Assembly: GCA_010645155.1 (NCBI GenBank)
Contig: CM021315.1
Span: forward strand, 3,522,612 to 3,586,611
Source of the DNA: Tigriopus japonicus
Taxonomy: Eukaryota; Arthropoda; Copepoda; Harpacticoida; Harpacticidae
Length of the DNA: 64,000 nt
Direction of reading: 5' to 3'
Shown here: positions 9,918-20,370 of the stretch, piece after piece
How positions within the stretch are numbered: position 1 is the stretch's first letter
How the letters are laid out: the number at the start of each line of letters is the position of its first letter
The notes under the pieces: model-generated
The model's input: only the letters and a program-made list of their open reading frames with translations
Told to the model about the DNA's origin: nothing
Databases searched by the model: none
Program-made: the position numbers and the translations under genes

Positions 9918-12092
9918 AGGGCAAGTACATTAACTGGCATTTCGAGAAAACCAAAAATCAGTTAAATAATCAGAATTTCAGTTAATTAACTGATATTTCA
10001 ATGAATTTTGCTTTGAAGAAGTAGACCGATGCATCAAATGAGCAGAAAGTTGATGTTTTCATTGTTAAATACTGTTCTCAAAATTGTCAGGAGCCATTTG
10101 GGGATGTTTTCGAACAGTTTGTGTTCATGTTGTGTGAATAGGCAAGTCTGATTTACATATTCCAAGTAGGGCATTACCATTTGAATAAATGATTGAAAAG
10201 TCACTTGGTTTTCTCATTCAATTAAATAACTGGAATTTATCTAGCTATATCAGTTGATTATAATTCATTTCAAAAATAAAACATGATTTCTTCCCAAACT
10301 TTTTTGACCAAAATACATTTCTAGGACGATTTTGACTTAGCGTTTGGGCGTTAATTTTAAATGCCTGGTACTCAATGGATAGGGTGTGGACAGTGATATC
10401 GCTTCTGATCTATCTAAAATTATTTTCTGTAAGTTTTACTATCAGTTCAGAATAGTTCAACAACTTGCTCATGGAATCAGAAGTTATTTATGACCATGGG
10501 GTCCTTTTGGTCAAAACTGCAAAAATTCTCCGAATGTTATATGAATTAAAAGAGAACTTAGCTTTTTACAGATTAGCCTGGCAAAAGGGGCTACAAATTT
10601 CAAAAAATATGATGTTTAAAAGTCGGTAACATTTTAAAGGTTGCACAGGTTTTTTGACTAAAATTCGTACTAAGGCTAATTTTTGTCCGGACATTGGCCG
10701 TTCGACCAAAAAAGGAACAGTTCCCTACAGTTCCCTTTCCTTCCTCCAAAATGAGGAACGCGTTACTCCTCAATTCATTTTGAAAAAAGGAATGGCATTA
10801 CAAACTACAATTTACTTTTTTCGCAAATATTAGGGCCCGTTTACTCAACTCGTACTTGGTGCTTGAAGTAAGACTTTAAGAACGAAGTTACTACATAGAA
10901 GTACGACTTCAAGTTCCAAGAACGAGTTGAGAATACGGGCCCAGGATTGTGAAAGATGGGATTTTAGACAACTCAATCACAATAAATTCAACACTTACTT
11001 GATAATTTTTTTATAAGTTTTGAAAACCTTGTGGTTTAATAACTAACATGCTAACACTTTGAATCCCTTGACTGAAGATTTTGCTCATCCTTGTATTCTT
11101 CACCATACTTCTCAAAACCCTTAGAATGATCTGCATTTTGGCTTATGATGTGATTTATGGTAATGAACTTAAGTGAACTACATATCAAGTAACAAGTGAG
11201 ATCTCGTACAAAAGTTACAAAACTTTATGGGTAACTTACTTGACTTAAAGATTTTGAGAATAGAAAAAGGGTAAGTTCTAATAATTTAAATGAAGAAAAA
11301 TGGACTCATTGTAAATAATGATCTACTCATGTAATTCCTATAATGCCAATTTATCAAAACAAGTGAGTAAAAAGTAGGCCTTGGTACTAAAAAAATCATA
11401 TGAAGTTTTTATGGAAATTCCAAAACACTGAGAAATGTTTTAAACCCAGAAAATCTTGCAGTAAAAACTTTTTTATACTGATTTTTTGAAAGTCAGGTCT
11501 AAATTAAGTCATTTCGCTAAAAACCTATCGAACTAACTATTCTATTGTAAAGCTAGCTAGCAAACTTTGAAAACACATGTAACGTAGATGCTTCTTGAAT
11601 CGAAGTTACTTAAAATTATGTTTCTCAGGTGCTGAGTTATTTGGGTTTAACTGCTCCGTTGTAAAAGAGACCGTAAAATATTCCTTGAGGCATGGGATCT
11701 AACCTTTGGCAAGGCAAGTTCAAATTGTAAGAGGCAAAAAAAAACAGGAGTTCAGAGCCACGGACCTGCAGCCATTTTTGTGGATAAGGTAGTTCTAAAT
11801 ACTTGATGATGCAATGAATCCATGTGAGGATTACCTCTTTTAGAATGTATCTTTCATGGGTTGTTGTTAACATTAACAAAAGAAAATAATCCTTGTCTTT
11901 AATCTTGGACTTTGGAATCCGTAGATCAGGCTTTAATGGCCAACCCAGACTTACCTATTCACATTTCATGAACACAAGGTGATCAAAAACATCCCCAAAA
12001 ACAACTGAAATATCAGTTAATCAACTGATATTCTATTTCATTGATTAATGGTTTTCTTGAAATACCAGTTAATTTGCATTTTACATGCCCTC
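9918..12092. mobile_element. DNA element with long imperfect inverted repeats
   Basis: The ends AGGGCAAGTACATTAACTGG and its counterpart GAGGGCATGTAAA...TTAACTGG extend inward for about 150-230 bp with good matching (for example ATCAGTTAATCAACTGATAT, GGGGATGTTTT and GAATAGG(C/T)AAGTCTG). The 1.8 kb interior has no credible gene; a small hairpin element is nested at 10833-10942. No target duplication was seen. Confidence 0.65.
10833..10942. mobile_element. 110-bp hairpin MITE
   Basis: Arms GGGCCCGTTTACTCAACTCG and CGAGTTGAGAATACGGGCCC pair, and pairing continues through ACTTGGTGCTTGAAGT, leaving a short loop. It is an almost complete palindrome inside the larger inverted-repeat element. Confidence 0.75.
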
Positions 12093-12607
12093 ATTCCAAG
12101 GGATATACCTCAAGCCAAGTGAGAATTAACTTGTGCGCCCACTACTTATTTGTAAATATAAAGCTGTGATATTCCGTAGTCAATTAATCCAAGGAATGTG
12201 CCGTGCCTCTTCATATTACGAAACTAATTTACTCTTATTGCATGCGTCCACGTTGTTTCATAAATAATTGACTATCTGACACACACAAATCAGCTATAAC
12301 TTCGTTTGAGGTGTATCCGAGTTTTTTGTAGGTTTCAAGCCTTAGGTTTCTTTAAGAAATTGACTTTGGGAAAAATAAACAGGATTTGAGCAAGTTTTCA
12401 AGGTGACTAAATGGTGATTGACTTGTCATAGTTGAACATTAACATGACAAACACTTAAAGGCTCCCCAAAGTAACGATATTGTGAATCCTTGGAATATGA
12501 GAATCAAGAAATCGAGGGGTAGAAAATCTTGCCTTGCTCAAGAGCTCGGCTGCAGGGTGACAAGTTCGACGGCTTTAGCCCTCGCTACGTTGCTCAGCCC
12601 ATTTTGG
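12093..12607. other. No gene identified
   Basis: AT-rich intergenic DNA with no coding pattern or repeat ends recognised. Confidence 0.3.
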
Positions 12608-13045
12608 CGAATCCAAGTTTTTCCCATTGAAGCGTTCATTTGATGATTCTAGGTCCCTGGAAACGATAGAATATTTCACGTAAAGATGTCTAGGCTGGTA
12701 TTGGGTCAATAGTAGGCAAAATTTATTTTCAAGGGGATTGAATCAAAGGCAATCAAGCAAGCCTTGTGTTATTGCAAATAACGAGGACTTAAAATTGATT
12801 CAAACAAAAATTCGAAGCTGCTGATTTGTTCAGTGGATTCCAAAGAATCAATTTCAAAATGTTACCCATACAGAGAAATGAAATAGTTCTTACTGTTTCT
12901 TTTTGGCAATATATGATTTTTTTATTATTTTCTAACAAATACATTTTGCGTATTATTGATTCAATGTCAGCCTAAGCATCTTTACGTGAAATATCGATCG
13001 CTTTCAATGTCCTAGAATCACTGAATGGAAAAACTTGGATGCGGC
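12608..13045. mobile_element. Foldback element with about 85-bp arms
   Basis: The left arm (12608-12698) and right arm (12968-13045) are inverted copies: ATCCAAGTTTTTCCCATT pairs with AATGGAAAAACTTGGAT and TTTCACGTAAAGATG with CATCTTTACGTGAAA. The spacer is AT-rich and non-coding. Confidence 0.65.
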
Positions 13046-13439
13046 ACATTGAGATCCATTTAATACTTGTGCTTATAATATGTTTTTTATATTATCATAT
13101 ATACTTGGATATATACTTGGTGATTAATGGGGCTGAATATTTTAGGTTAACTTTTTGGACAAATTATGACATATTTAGGTTGCCAGAAATTACGTTTTAG
13201 GTTTTTTTAGGTTGAATAGATTACATCTTTTTCAGGGCCTTTTCAGACCTAAATTAGCCTTTTATATATTGCTCTACAGCACTTTATTCTTTGCAAGAGT
13301 AAAAGAGCACTTCATTAGAAACAGAGGCTGTGAAAATTTTACTTTGCAGTGGGGGAAAGTGGCAGAAAATGGCAGGATAGAATAGTTTGAGTCAATGAAA
13401 TTTGTAAAGTGGCGGAATAAAGCAGAAAGTGAAAGGGCA

Positions 13440-13600
13440 GGCAAAAAAATCGACCAAAAAACAAGATAAAAAGTTGTCGACCTAAAAAAGATCGGAAATT
13501 TTTGACTTAAAAACGAGATCGGATATTTTCGACCTAAAACACGAGCTCGGAAATTTTTCGACTTCAAAAAAGAGATCGGAAATTTGGGCCTTAAAAACGA
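13440..13600. repeat. Degenerate 27-36 bp tandem repeat
   Basis: Variants of CGACCTAAAAACGAGATCGG followed by AAATTTTT occur about five times in a row with small length changes. The surrounding sequence (13320-13680) holds TGGCAGAAA-type motifs also found at 17800-17900. Confidence 0.55.
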
Positions 13601-13784
13601 GACGAAACCGATTGCAAACGAGAAAATTTTCCCTCAAAGGTGGCAGAATGTGGCGGTATGTGATTTCAAAAATTGCAGTGAGCGCTGGTAATTGGCAGTA
13701 TTACAAACAACTTTCGACAATGTCGGCCTGAAACCACTTGGTAACGCTGATTCGGCTTGTCGATGGGATGAAAATCATTGTGTT

Positions 13785-15983
13785 AACATGAAGAATATTT
13801 AGGATTGTATTGAGACTTGTAAAAACTCTGTAAGAGACAATCTTTTATTTATTGGAGAAGGCGAGTTGAGAGTTCAGTATCAAACTCAGGGACTGAAACC
13901 TTGTCATGTTCGAGTGAAGGAAGCTTCTGTATAACTTGAAATTTATCGTGTCTATTGCAAGTTCAAAAAAGGAATATTCAGACAACAAATAGTTTCAAAT
14001 TCCAAATCCAGAGAAACCCAATGTGGAATTCAGTGGAGTATATTTTTTTTTATTGACGGCATGTTTGGGAAACCAATCAGTACTGTGCACTCGGCCATAC
14101 ATATTTCCTATAATTAATTTTAGTGAATAAAAAGACTTTCTAAACCTCTGTCTTTTACTTTGGAGATTTTTGGGCTTTTTCCCACTTACTCATAACTAGG
14201 GCCCGTAAATATGAATTTTAAAATATAAAATATTTTAGGAACATTTCTCCGCTTTTCCTCGATTTTTTAAAAATATTTCGGTTGTTCAATGAAAAAATAA
14301 ATATTTCTTCAAAAATTTAAGTCAGAACAAAATATTTCAGGCAAAATTGAGGACAATAAATCAATGACCAATGCTCAATAGAGCTTACTCAAAATAAACC
14401 CAAAAATACAAAAATCTGTACAAAATGGCATGTGTACTAAGATTAGACATTCACAACCAAAACTACAGTCATACACAAAAAAACTGCGTCATCTATTGAG
14501 GCAAATTGAAAATTGTATTGTCACATCAATCACATGACGAGTATGCATCCAAAAACGGCCAACTGAATCAAATGAACTAAAAACACATTTGAAAAATCGG
14601 TGCACAAAGACAAAAATACCAAATAATGGCGTTGTCAAAAGAGCCAGATATTTCTTCAATATCCGGCTTTCCCAAAGATTTGGCCCTTTTGAAGAAAATA
14701 TAAATTGGATATTTTGTCACTTTTGGGCAAATATTTTTCCTGGCCCTACTCATCACTCAATTTTGGATAGTGCTACGGTGATATACAGATCTTTATGCAG
14801 TTTTCTGTCTCAAAATATGGAAATGAAAACATTGATTGATATATTGTGGTCTGTTCCTCACAGTTATGTCACTGGCATGATGTATTAAATCAAGGATGGC
14901 TCAAGCCATCCTTGCAGTGAAGTACAGTGGTTCCTGATTAAATTTATTTCAATTTCAATACGTAATTTAAGATCGCAGACAACTTTTTCTTCACATTTTT
15001 TCTCAAGTCAATCTTCATAAAAAATCTCTGATGTGGTACTCAATAGGTTGCATTATTGAGAGCTCTAGGAGCTTGCTATGAGCCCTCAAATGAATGATTT
15101 TTATGAAATGAATATGTTTGACTAAATCTTGTCTTTGACCAAACCTGGTTTTATGAAGTATCGAGTACTTTTTAGCTCTTTGAAAATTCACATTTTTCCA
15201 TTTTTATTAAGTAAAACGCCATTTTGACCAAATAAAATATATTTTTTTGCCTCCAAAACACATTATCCCGCCCCTTACCTATAATCAATGAAAATAATTA
15301 CAACATGCAACAACTGGTAAGCCCTGCATATTCCTTCACATCTTAATCTTACTCTTTCTGCTTCATTGCTTAACTGCTTGACCCTACGATTCGACCAATT
15401 AATTGTGTTTTGTCATTTGGAATTCCCAAACTGGATTGGCTGGAGAATTAGGAAAATTTGTGAAGCAGTTATGCGGTAAACTCTAAGAATTTTTGGTTTC
15501 AACCAAAGACAATCTTGGTAACAAGGCATCATTGAAAACATCTGGATCCATACTTTTGGAACAATATGAAACATGACGAAGACTTTAAGAAAGAACTCAC
15601 CAAAAATATGCATGAAAAACAAATAAATTGAAATGACATTTCCAGTTACAATCAACAGATGATTAGGAGTAGCTTTGCAGATAAACGTCTAATGTTCGTA
15701 GCCAGATTTTTTTAAAATTGTGAATGCTAATGGACTAGCGTGTATCAATATACTTGTTTGTACGAACAAAGACGTTTATTGTTGCTGGCCCTAATTTTGT
15801 CCAATCGTGTAGACTAATTGTCTTTCGTCTGGTTTCTCTTTTTGCGAGACTGAGGGTTTTAATCAGACAATGGAGCACGGTTCAGATGGAGTCCGTTGTT
15901 GATAGACGGCAACAGTTTTTCCTTCTTTTAATCATAATCAATTATTTTTGTTTGAAGGAAAAGAGCATTTTGTCCTCTAGATA
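13785..15983 (+). repeat. Long inverted repeat, left arm
   Basis: This 2.2 kb matches the reverse complement of 44012-46402 at very high identity by eye. Left boundary: similarity starts at TAACATGAAGAATATTTAGG. Right boundary: it ends after AAGGAAAAGAGCATTTTG. The right arm has about 190 extra bases (about 44185-44375), at the point where this arm joins CCTAATTTT directly to GTCCAATCGTG. The arm contains a hAT-like MITE (14197-14748) but no recognisable gene. Confidence 0.9.
14197..14748. mobile_element. hAT-like MITE inside the left inverted-repeat arm
   Basis: The ends TAGGGCCCGTAAATAT and TAGGGCCAGGAAAAATATTT (inverted) are flanked by CTCATAAC / CTCATCAC, 7 of 8 matching. The same unit appears inverted in the right arm at about 45435-45985, so it was there before the duplication. 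Confidence 0.7.
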
Positions 15984-16029
15984 GGCTATAACTTAAAAAG
16001 TAATGATTACAATCATAGCTAATTTGGAA

Positions 16030-16480
16030 TGCGTGTGCGGGGGCATAGCGGGATAGCTACGCTGTTAACTACAGGGTATCCGGGAATAAAAGTTGTGAAG
16101 AATTGATTGTTGTCTTTTGCTTTGGATGCTGCCATGACCTGCCGCGCAGACATCACTGTAGGCCAGCCAGCACTGTCCAGGCACTTAGAAAGAGACAAAT
16201 TACCTAATATTTCAAGTAAATTTGCCAACAATGTCACCAACCAATGTCCTTTTTGATATCGGTTAACAATTATGATACCTATTTATCAGTACAATATCAC
16301 ACATATTGCGAAATAATTAAAATTATGTTGAGTTTTGTTTCTTCCCGAGTGCATGGACAAAGTTGGCTGGCCTTTAGCGATGTCTACGCAACAGGCTGGT
16401 GGGGCGGGAATAGAGGGGGACAACAAACAATTCTCCACAACCTTTATTGATAGTAGTGCATTGTGTTCTTTTTGCCATTC
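16030..16480. repeat. Diverged inverted duplication around 16.2 kb
   Basis: About 16045-16200 (minus) and 16333-16450 (plus) are inverted relatives. Both include, after a pyrimidine-rich stretch ending in AG, TGCNTGGACA...TGGCTGGCCT...AGTGATGTCT-like sequence and CAACAANCAATTCT. Translated in one frame both read GQ(C/S)WLA(Y/F)SDV, then QQ(S/T)ILHN(F/Y). It could be transposon ends or two old exons; it is unresolved. Confidence 0.45.
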
Positions 16481-16984
16481 AGACCAAAAATTTGCTCTAA
16501 AATTGAATAACGTATACAGCAACGAAGTGTTAAAAACCCTTATCCCATTGGAAACCACAGTTTCAAACATGTGCTTAAAATTTAAAGGGTTCAGAGCGTT
16601 TCAAGGAAATCAGGTCAAAAAGGTATCTTAAAATCTTCTTGGATGGACACTTCAACAATCGCAAGGCCAAGGGGACTTGTAAATCTTCTGATATCAACTC
16701 AATATTGTTCAGGTGGCAAGAGGAATAATCGAGGAAGTGCCTTGACTAAAAATATAGACAATTGTTTTGGCTTCTTTAGTTTTGGCCCTGACCGACTTTG
16801 GTTACGTCACCAGAGCGGTTGCTAACAAAATATAAAAAATGGGTACCATATAAGCTAAATGATGCTACTCAAAAGAAGATAATCGTCGAGGAAAAGGAAT
16901 TAATATTTTGCCAGAAACTAGCAGCGTATATCTCGCCCTGGCAACCATGCTGGAAATCAACGTATAATGGGTCTGGCGACGCAA

Positions 16985-17420
16985 GGTCCTCGCTGATGGT
17001 TTACTCGGTTCATTGCGCTGTCTTGAGAAGAGGACTTGACTCGATCATCATTCAATTGCAAATATTACAGAAATGAAACCTCCTATCAGGACAAGATTTG
17101 CATTTTTGAAAAGCTAAAAGAACAAGCTATTCCATGATGTGTATTTCAATGATATCAAATGAATGGTTGAGGCGCTAGATCCCATCAAGTGCAGGAGTTC
17201 CGCAGAGTGACGTGAAGTAATGACCTAATTTTCAATGATAATAAGGTTTATAGACTTCATACCTACAATGAATTCAGAACAGATGAGGGAGAGTCAATTT
17301 GCAGTTATTGTAATTTATTTCAAACTAATTCAGTTCATAGCAAGCAAGCATCTTTTATTGTTATTTTTATATTTACTTCAAATGAATTTTGTCAGACTGT
17401 ATTGTAATTGGATTTGAAAA
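16985..17420 (+). repeat. Dispersed repeat family R1, copy A
   Basis: It shares a backbone with 40150-40660 and 43485-44008 in the same orientation (GACTTGACTCGATCATCATT, GAATGGTTGAGGCGCTA, AAGGTTTATAGACTTCATA). Copies B and C end in a foldback segment that starts at GAGGGAGGGTC; copy A has lost most of it. Confidence 0.75.
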
Positions 17421-17845
17421 ACGGAACTTAGGCCTTAGCATTTTAATTTAGAAAACATTTTGCAATTCAGGTATTTTAACATTTTAAAAACCTACCATTC
17501 TAAACTATAGTGTTCAAATAGTGACTGAGCATAATAGAATTAAATCGCATTTAAGGTTCAACTATCGGTTCATATTTAAGACAAAATAAGAGTGCCCGAT
17601 TTGGCCACCCTGGCTTTAAGGGAAATTCGAAACCGAATGGAGGAAATCGATTTCACGAACTTGTATCTTCCTTGATCGAAGCAATGAGCTTTTGAAGGGA
17701 TGGGATGGTAAGGCCATAGTTAGACATCAAAAGTACCAAATTTTGTCCCTTTAAGTATCAAATATATATATTTATATGAGTTTCCTGAAAGAATAATTTC
17801 TTCAATTTTTTCGCCACTTTCTGCCACTTTCTGCCACTTTTTCGC
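17421..17845. other. No gene identified
   Basis: AT-rich DNA. At 17815-17845 there are short tandem copies of CTGCCACTTT leading into the hairpin at 17846. Confidence 0.3.
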
Positions 17846-17910
17846 ATGAATAAAAGCCATTTTCTGCCACCAATTGCTGCCAGGTGGTAGAAAATGGCTT
17901 TTATTCAAAT
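17846..17910. repeat. Short perfect hairpin
   Basis: ATGAATAAAAGCCATTTTCT is followed, after a loop of about 11 bases, by its complement AGAAAATGGCTTTTATTCAA(A)T. It probably marks a minimal foldback element related to the TGGCAGAAA motif near 13.4 kb. Confidence 0.65.
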
Positions 17911-18156
17911 GCCATCACTGCTCGGGATCGTTAAGCTCTCCAATCGCTATTGAAGGGGAGGGCCTTTGACAGACTTGTAACAGGGAGCCCAACTTTCTTT
18001 CCCCAACTCATCTTAGCCAAAAATTTGACAATGTACAGTGTATAGAAGCAAAGCCCAGCCCACTCAGCCCCATGAACAACTTAGGCCTGAATCTCATGAA
18101 GTACAAAGGATAGAACATTGTATTTTGGCACACTTAATGTTGGGACTGATAACAAC

Positions 18157-19174
18157 TCAATTTTCGAAATGGCCTCCCTTGGCATCCAGCATGGCCTCAA
18201 GCCTTGGGCGGAAGGCCCTGCAGACCTTGATGATGTAGTCCTCAGGCATGTTGGCCCACTCCTCCTCAACGGCAGCCTTGAGAGAGTCCCTGTTCTTGTG
18301 TGGTGTAGCACAGGCTTCCCTCTCAATTTCGCCCCAGATGGCATAGTCGAGGGGTGACAGGTCCGGGGATGATGGCGGCCACATTCCCCATGGCCAGAAT
18401 GCGGCAAAGTTCTCAGCACACCACTTTTGGACTGCCTGTGATCTGTGGCTGGGCGCTGAGTCCTGCTGCCAGACATAGCCTCCTTCAGGGTAGTTCTGGT
18501 CTATCCAAGGCTTGACAATGGTCTTGAGAACATCTTTGTAAACCTCAGTCGTGATCTTGAGGCCTACGTCAAACCAGAATGGCGGCATCCTCTTCCCATC
18601 AGAGGCAACCACGCCAAGCATCATCACTGAGGCTGGGTGCTTCGTAGCGTGGATTGGGGGGACGTCATTGACACAGAAGGCCAGAAATCTGTCATTTCTG
18701 GCATTTCTTGCCTGATTCGCAGTCCACATCTTCTTGTCTGAGAAGATGCGGACTGTGCCAGAGTCATGACGGAGCCAGTTGAGGAGCTTCATTCCCTTGG
18801 TTACCCTGGTCGCCATTGTGGTCGTTGTGAGCAGCTGTCGTTGCCTCCTGACAGGACTTCATCCCAAGGTCGAACTTGACAGCCCTGCCAATTGTCATAG
18901 GGTCAACACGCTTGATCTTGGCCAACTTGTTCATGCTGGTGGTTGGGCTGGTCTCAATCGTGGTCCTCAAGTCTGTGAGGAACTCTGGCGTCCTCTTCAA
19001 GTTGTGCCCGCCACTTCCTGGCCTCCTCTTGAGGCTCTTACCATCATCGTTGAGCTTCCTGACTTTCTGGACAAGCCACTTGGAGCAGGGCACGACCTCG
19101 CATATCTTCATTGTCGGCACTTGGGCGTCAATCAGAGCGGACACCTTTTCCCTCCTGATCTCGTCGTCGTTCAT
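18157..19174 (-). pseudogene. mariner/Tc1-type transposase (DD37D, maT-like), frameshifted
   Basis: The minus-strand frame from ATG at 19174 encodes a helix-turn-helix N-terminus. Near 18850, after the codons for LGMKSC, it must shift one base to continue as RRQRQLLTTTTMATRVTKG, matching the intact relative at 61624-60608. The catalytic half ends at 18157 with Asp in FSDKKMW, QQDSAPSH and SPLDYAIWG. There are 37 residues between the second and third Asp, which points to the DD37D (maT-like) clade. Assembled length is about 335 residues, normal. It has lost both its frame and its contiguity with the 5' end. Confidence 0.88.
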
Positions 19175-19458
19175 TTTGTGTCCTACTTCAAAACTTATTT
19201 ACAAAAAGTTGCTCAATAAGGTCATGTTCAAGGGCTGGTAAAACGGTTTTAGCGGGATATTCCGGGAACTGCGTTCGTGTTCGAAGCGTTCGGACGTGTT
19301 CAATCGTCGCTCCTGGAATACTTGTGATTTTTCTTGTGTTCGTTTTTGGTTGGATAATCTGCAAGTGCTTTAGCCGATCCATATTCAAATATCGAAGGCA
19401 CCTGAAAAAGGCCTGACGCGTCCCTGGACAGATCCAAGAGCGATTAAAACGTGAAAAG

Positions 19459-20370
19459 ATGAGCCAGGGGAAAAAGCCAACAACATCGGCAACCTCCGAA
19501 GCCGACTCCAAATGTGCCATATGTAGAGAGGAGATCAACCATCGGGCAAAGAAATCCTATACAACGTGTGAGATATGCATTAGACCATTTCACATGACAT
19601 GCTCAAGCCTGCCCAGTGACACAATCAAACAACTAATTATTTCGGGTTTTGTGGTGTGTTGTGATTCATGCAACCAGGGATGTCGCAACCTTGTAGCTGG
19701 GCTAGCAAAACTGGAAATGCGCGTTAAGGAATGCGAATCAAAAACCAATGCTAATTCGGATTCCATCTCCGTTCTTACAACCAGGCAGCTCGACCAAGAA
19801 GATAGAATCATCGATCTTGAATCTAACCAAGTTCGTGAACCCCCAACAATAGACACAACGGAGAATATTCTCGATGAACTTCGAGAGAGAAACCAACGAT
19901 CGCAGAACCTGAAGTTCAGTGGACTTCCTGAGTCAACATCACTGGACTCTAAACTCCGAGTTGAGGAAGACAACAAGGCCGTCATATCTGCGTGTAAAGA
20001 GGCCGACATACAACTGGAGAAAAACGATCTCGTGAAGTGTTATAGGGTGGGAAAGAATGGCTCATCTCGGACCCGACCCCTTATTGTCCGGTTCCAGAAT
20101 GTCTCCGTGAGAACCAAAGTTCTCGATGCTTTTACCCTTCTCGCTAGATTGAAGCCCCGAGGATCTTCTGTCGGAATCAGAGTAGCCCCAGACCTAACCA
20201 ACATGCAACAAACAAAACTGAGAAGCTGCTATGACGAGATGAACTCAAAAAACGAGGAAGAAGCCAGACCAAACATAAAATGGATAGTAGCTGGTCCAAG
20301 AGACAACCCAAAAGTTCGAGAAATCAAGACCGACATCCGTCCCAGCCATCCAAGAAAAGACAAGGCATAA
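19459..20370 (+). CDS. Retrotransposon ORF1 with N-terminal PHD finger
   Basis: 303 residues. The N-terminus carries a complete PHD-type zinc finger in the order C19-C22, C37-C40, H45-C48, C68-C71. It is followed by a probable coiled coil (about 80-150, LETRVKE-type heptads) and a basic C-terminal domain with YRVGKNGSSRTRPLIVRF, resembling the RNA-recognition part of LINE ORF1 proteins. ORF1 proteins coat element RNA, and PHD fingers occur in some CR1-group ORF1s, where they may contact chromatin. It ends at TAA 20368-20370, overlapping ORF2 in another frame. No stops or frameshifts are present. Confidence 0.85.
   Translation: MSQGKKPTTSATSEADSKCAICREEINHRAKKSYTTCEICIRPFHMTCSSLPSDTIKQLIISGFVVCCDSCNQGCRNLVAGLAKLEMRVKECESKTNANSDSISVLTTRQLDQEDRIIDLESNQVREPPTIDTTENILDELRERNQRSQNLKFSGLPESTSLDSKLRVEEDNKAVISACKEADIQLEKNDLVKCYRVGKNGSSRTRPLIVRFQNVSVRTKVLDAFTLLARLKPRGSSVGIRVAPDLTNMQQTKLRSCYDEMNSKNEEEARPNIKWIVAGPRDNPKVREIKTDIRPSHPRKDKA

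Noticed and set aside
13274..13567. 97-codon minus-strand frame
   Set aside because: It lies across a degenerate tandem repeat (TGGCAGAAA and CGACCTAAAAA units); phenylalanine-rich translation is a composition effect.
15413..15655. 80-codon frame in the left inverted-repeat arm
   Set aside because: The right arm copy carries a stop at the matching place and no family is recognised; no evidence of selection on the frame.
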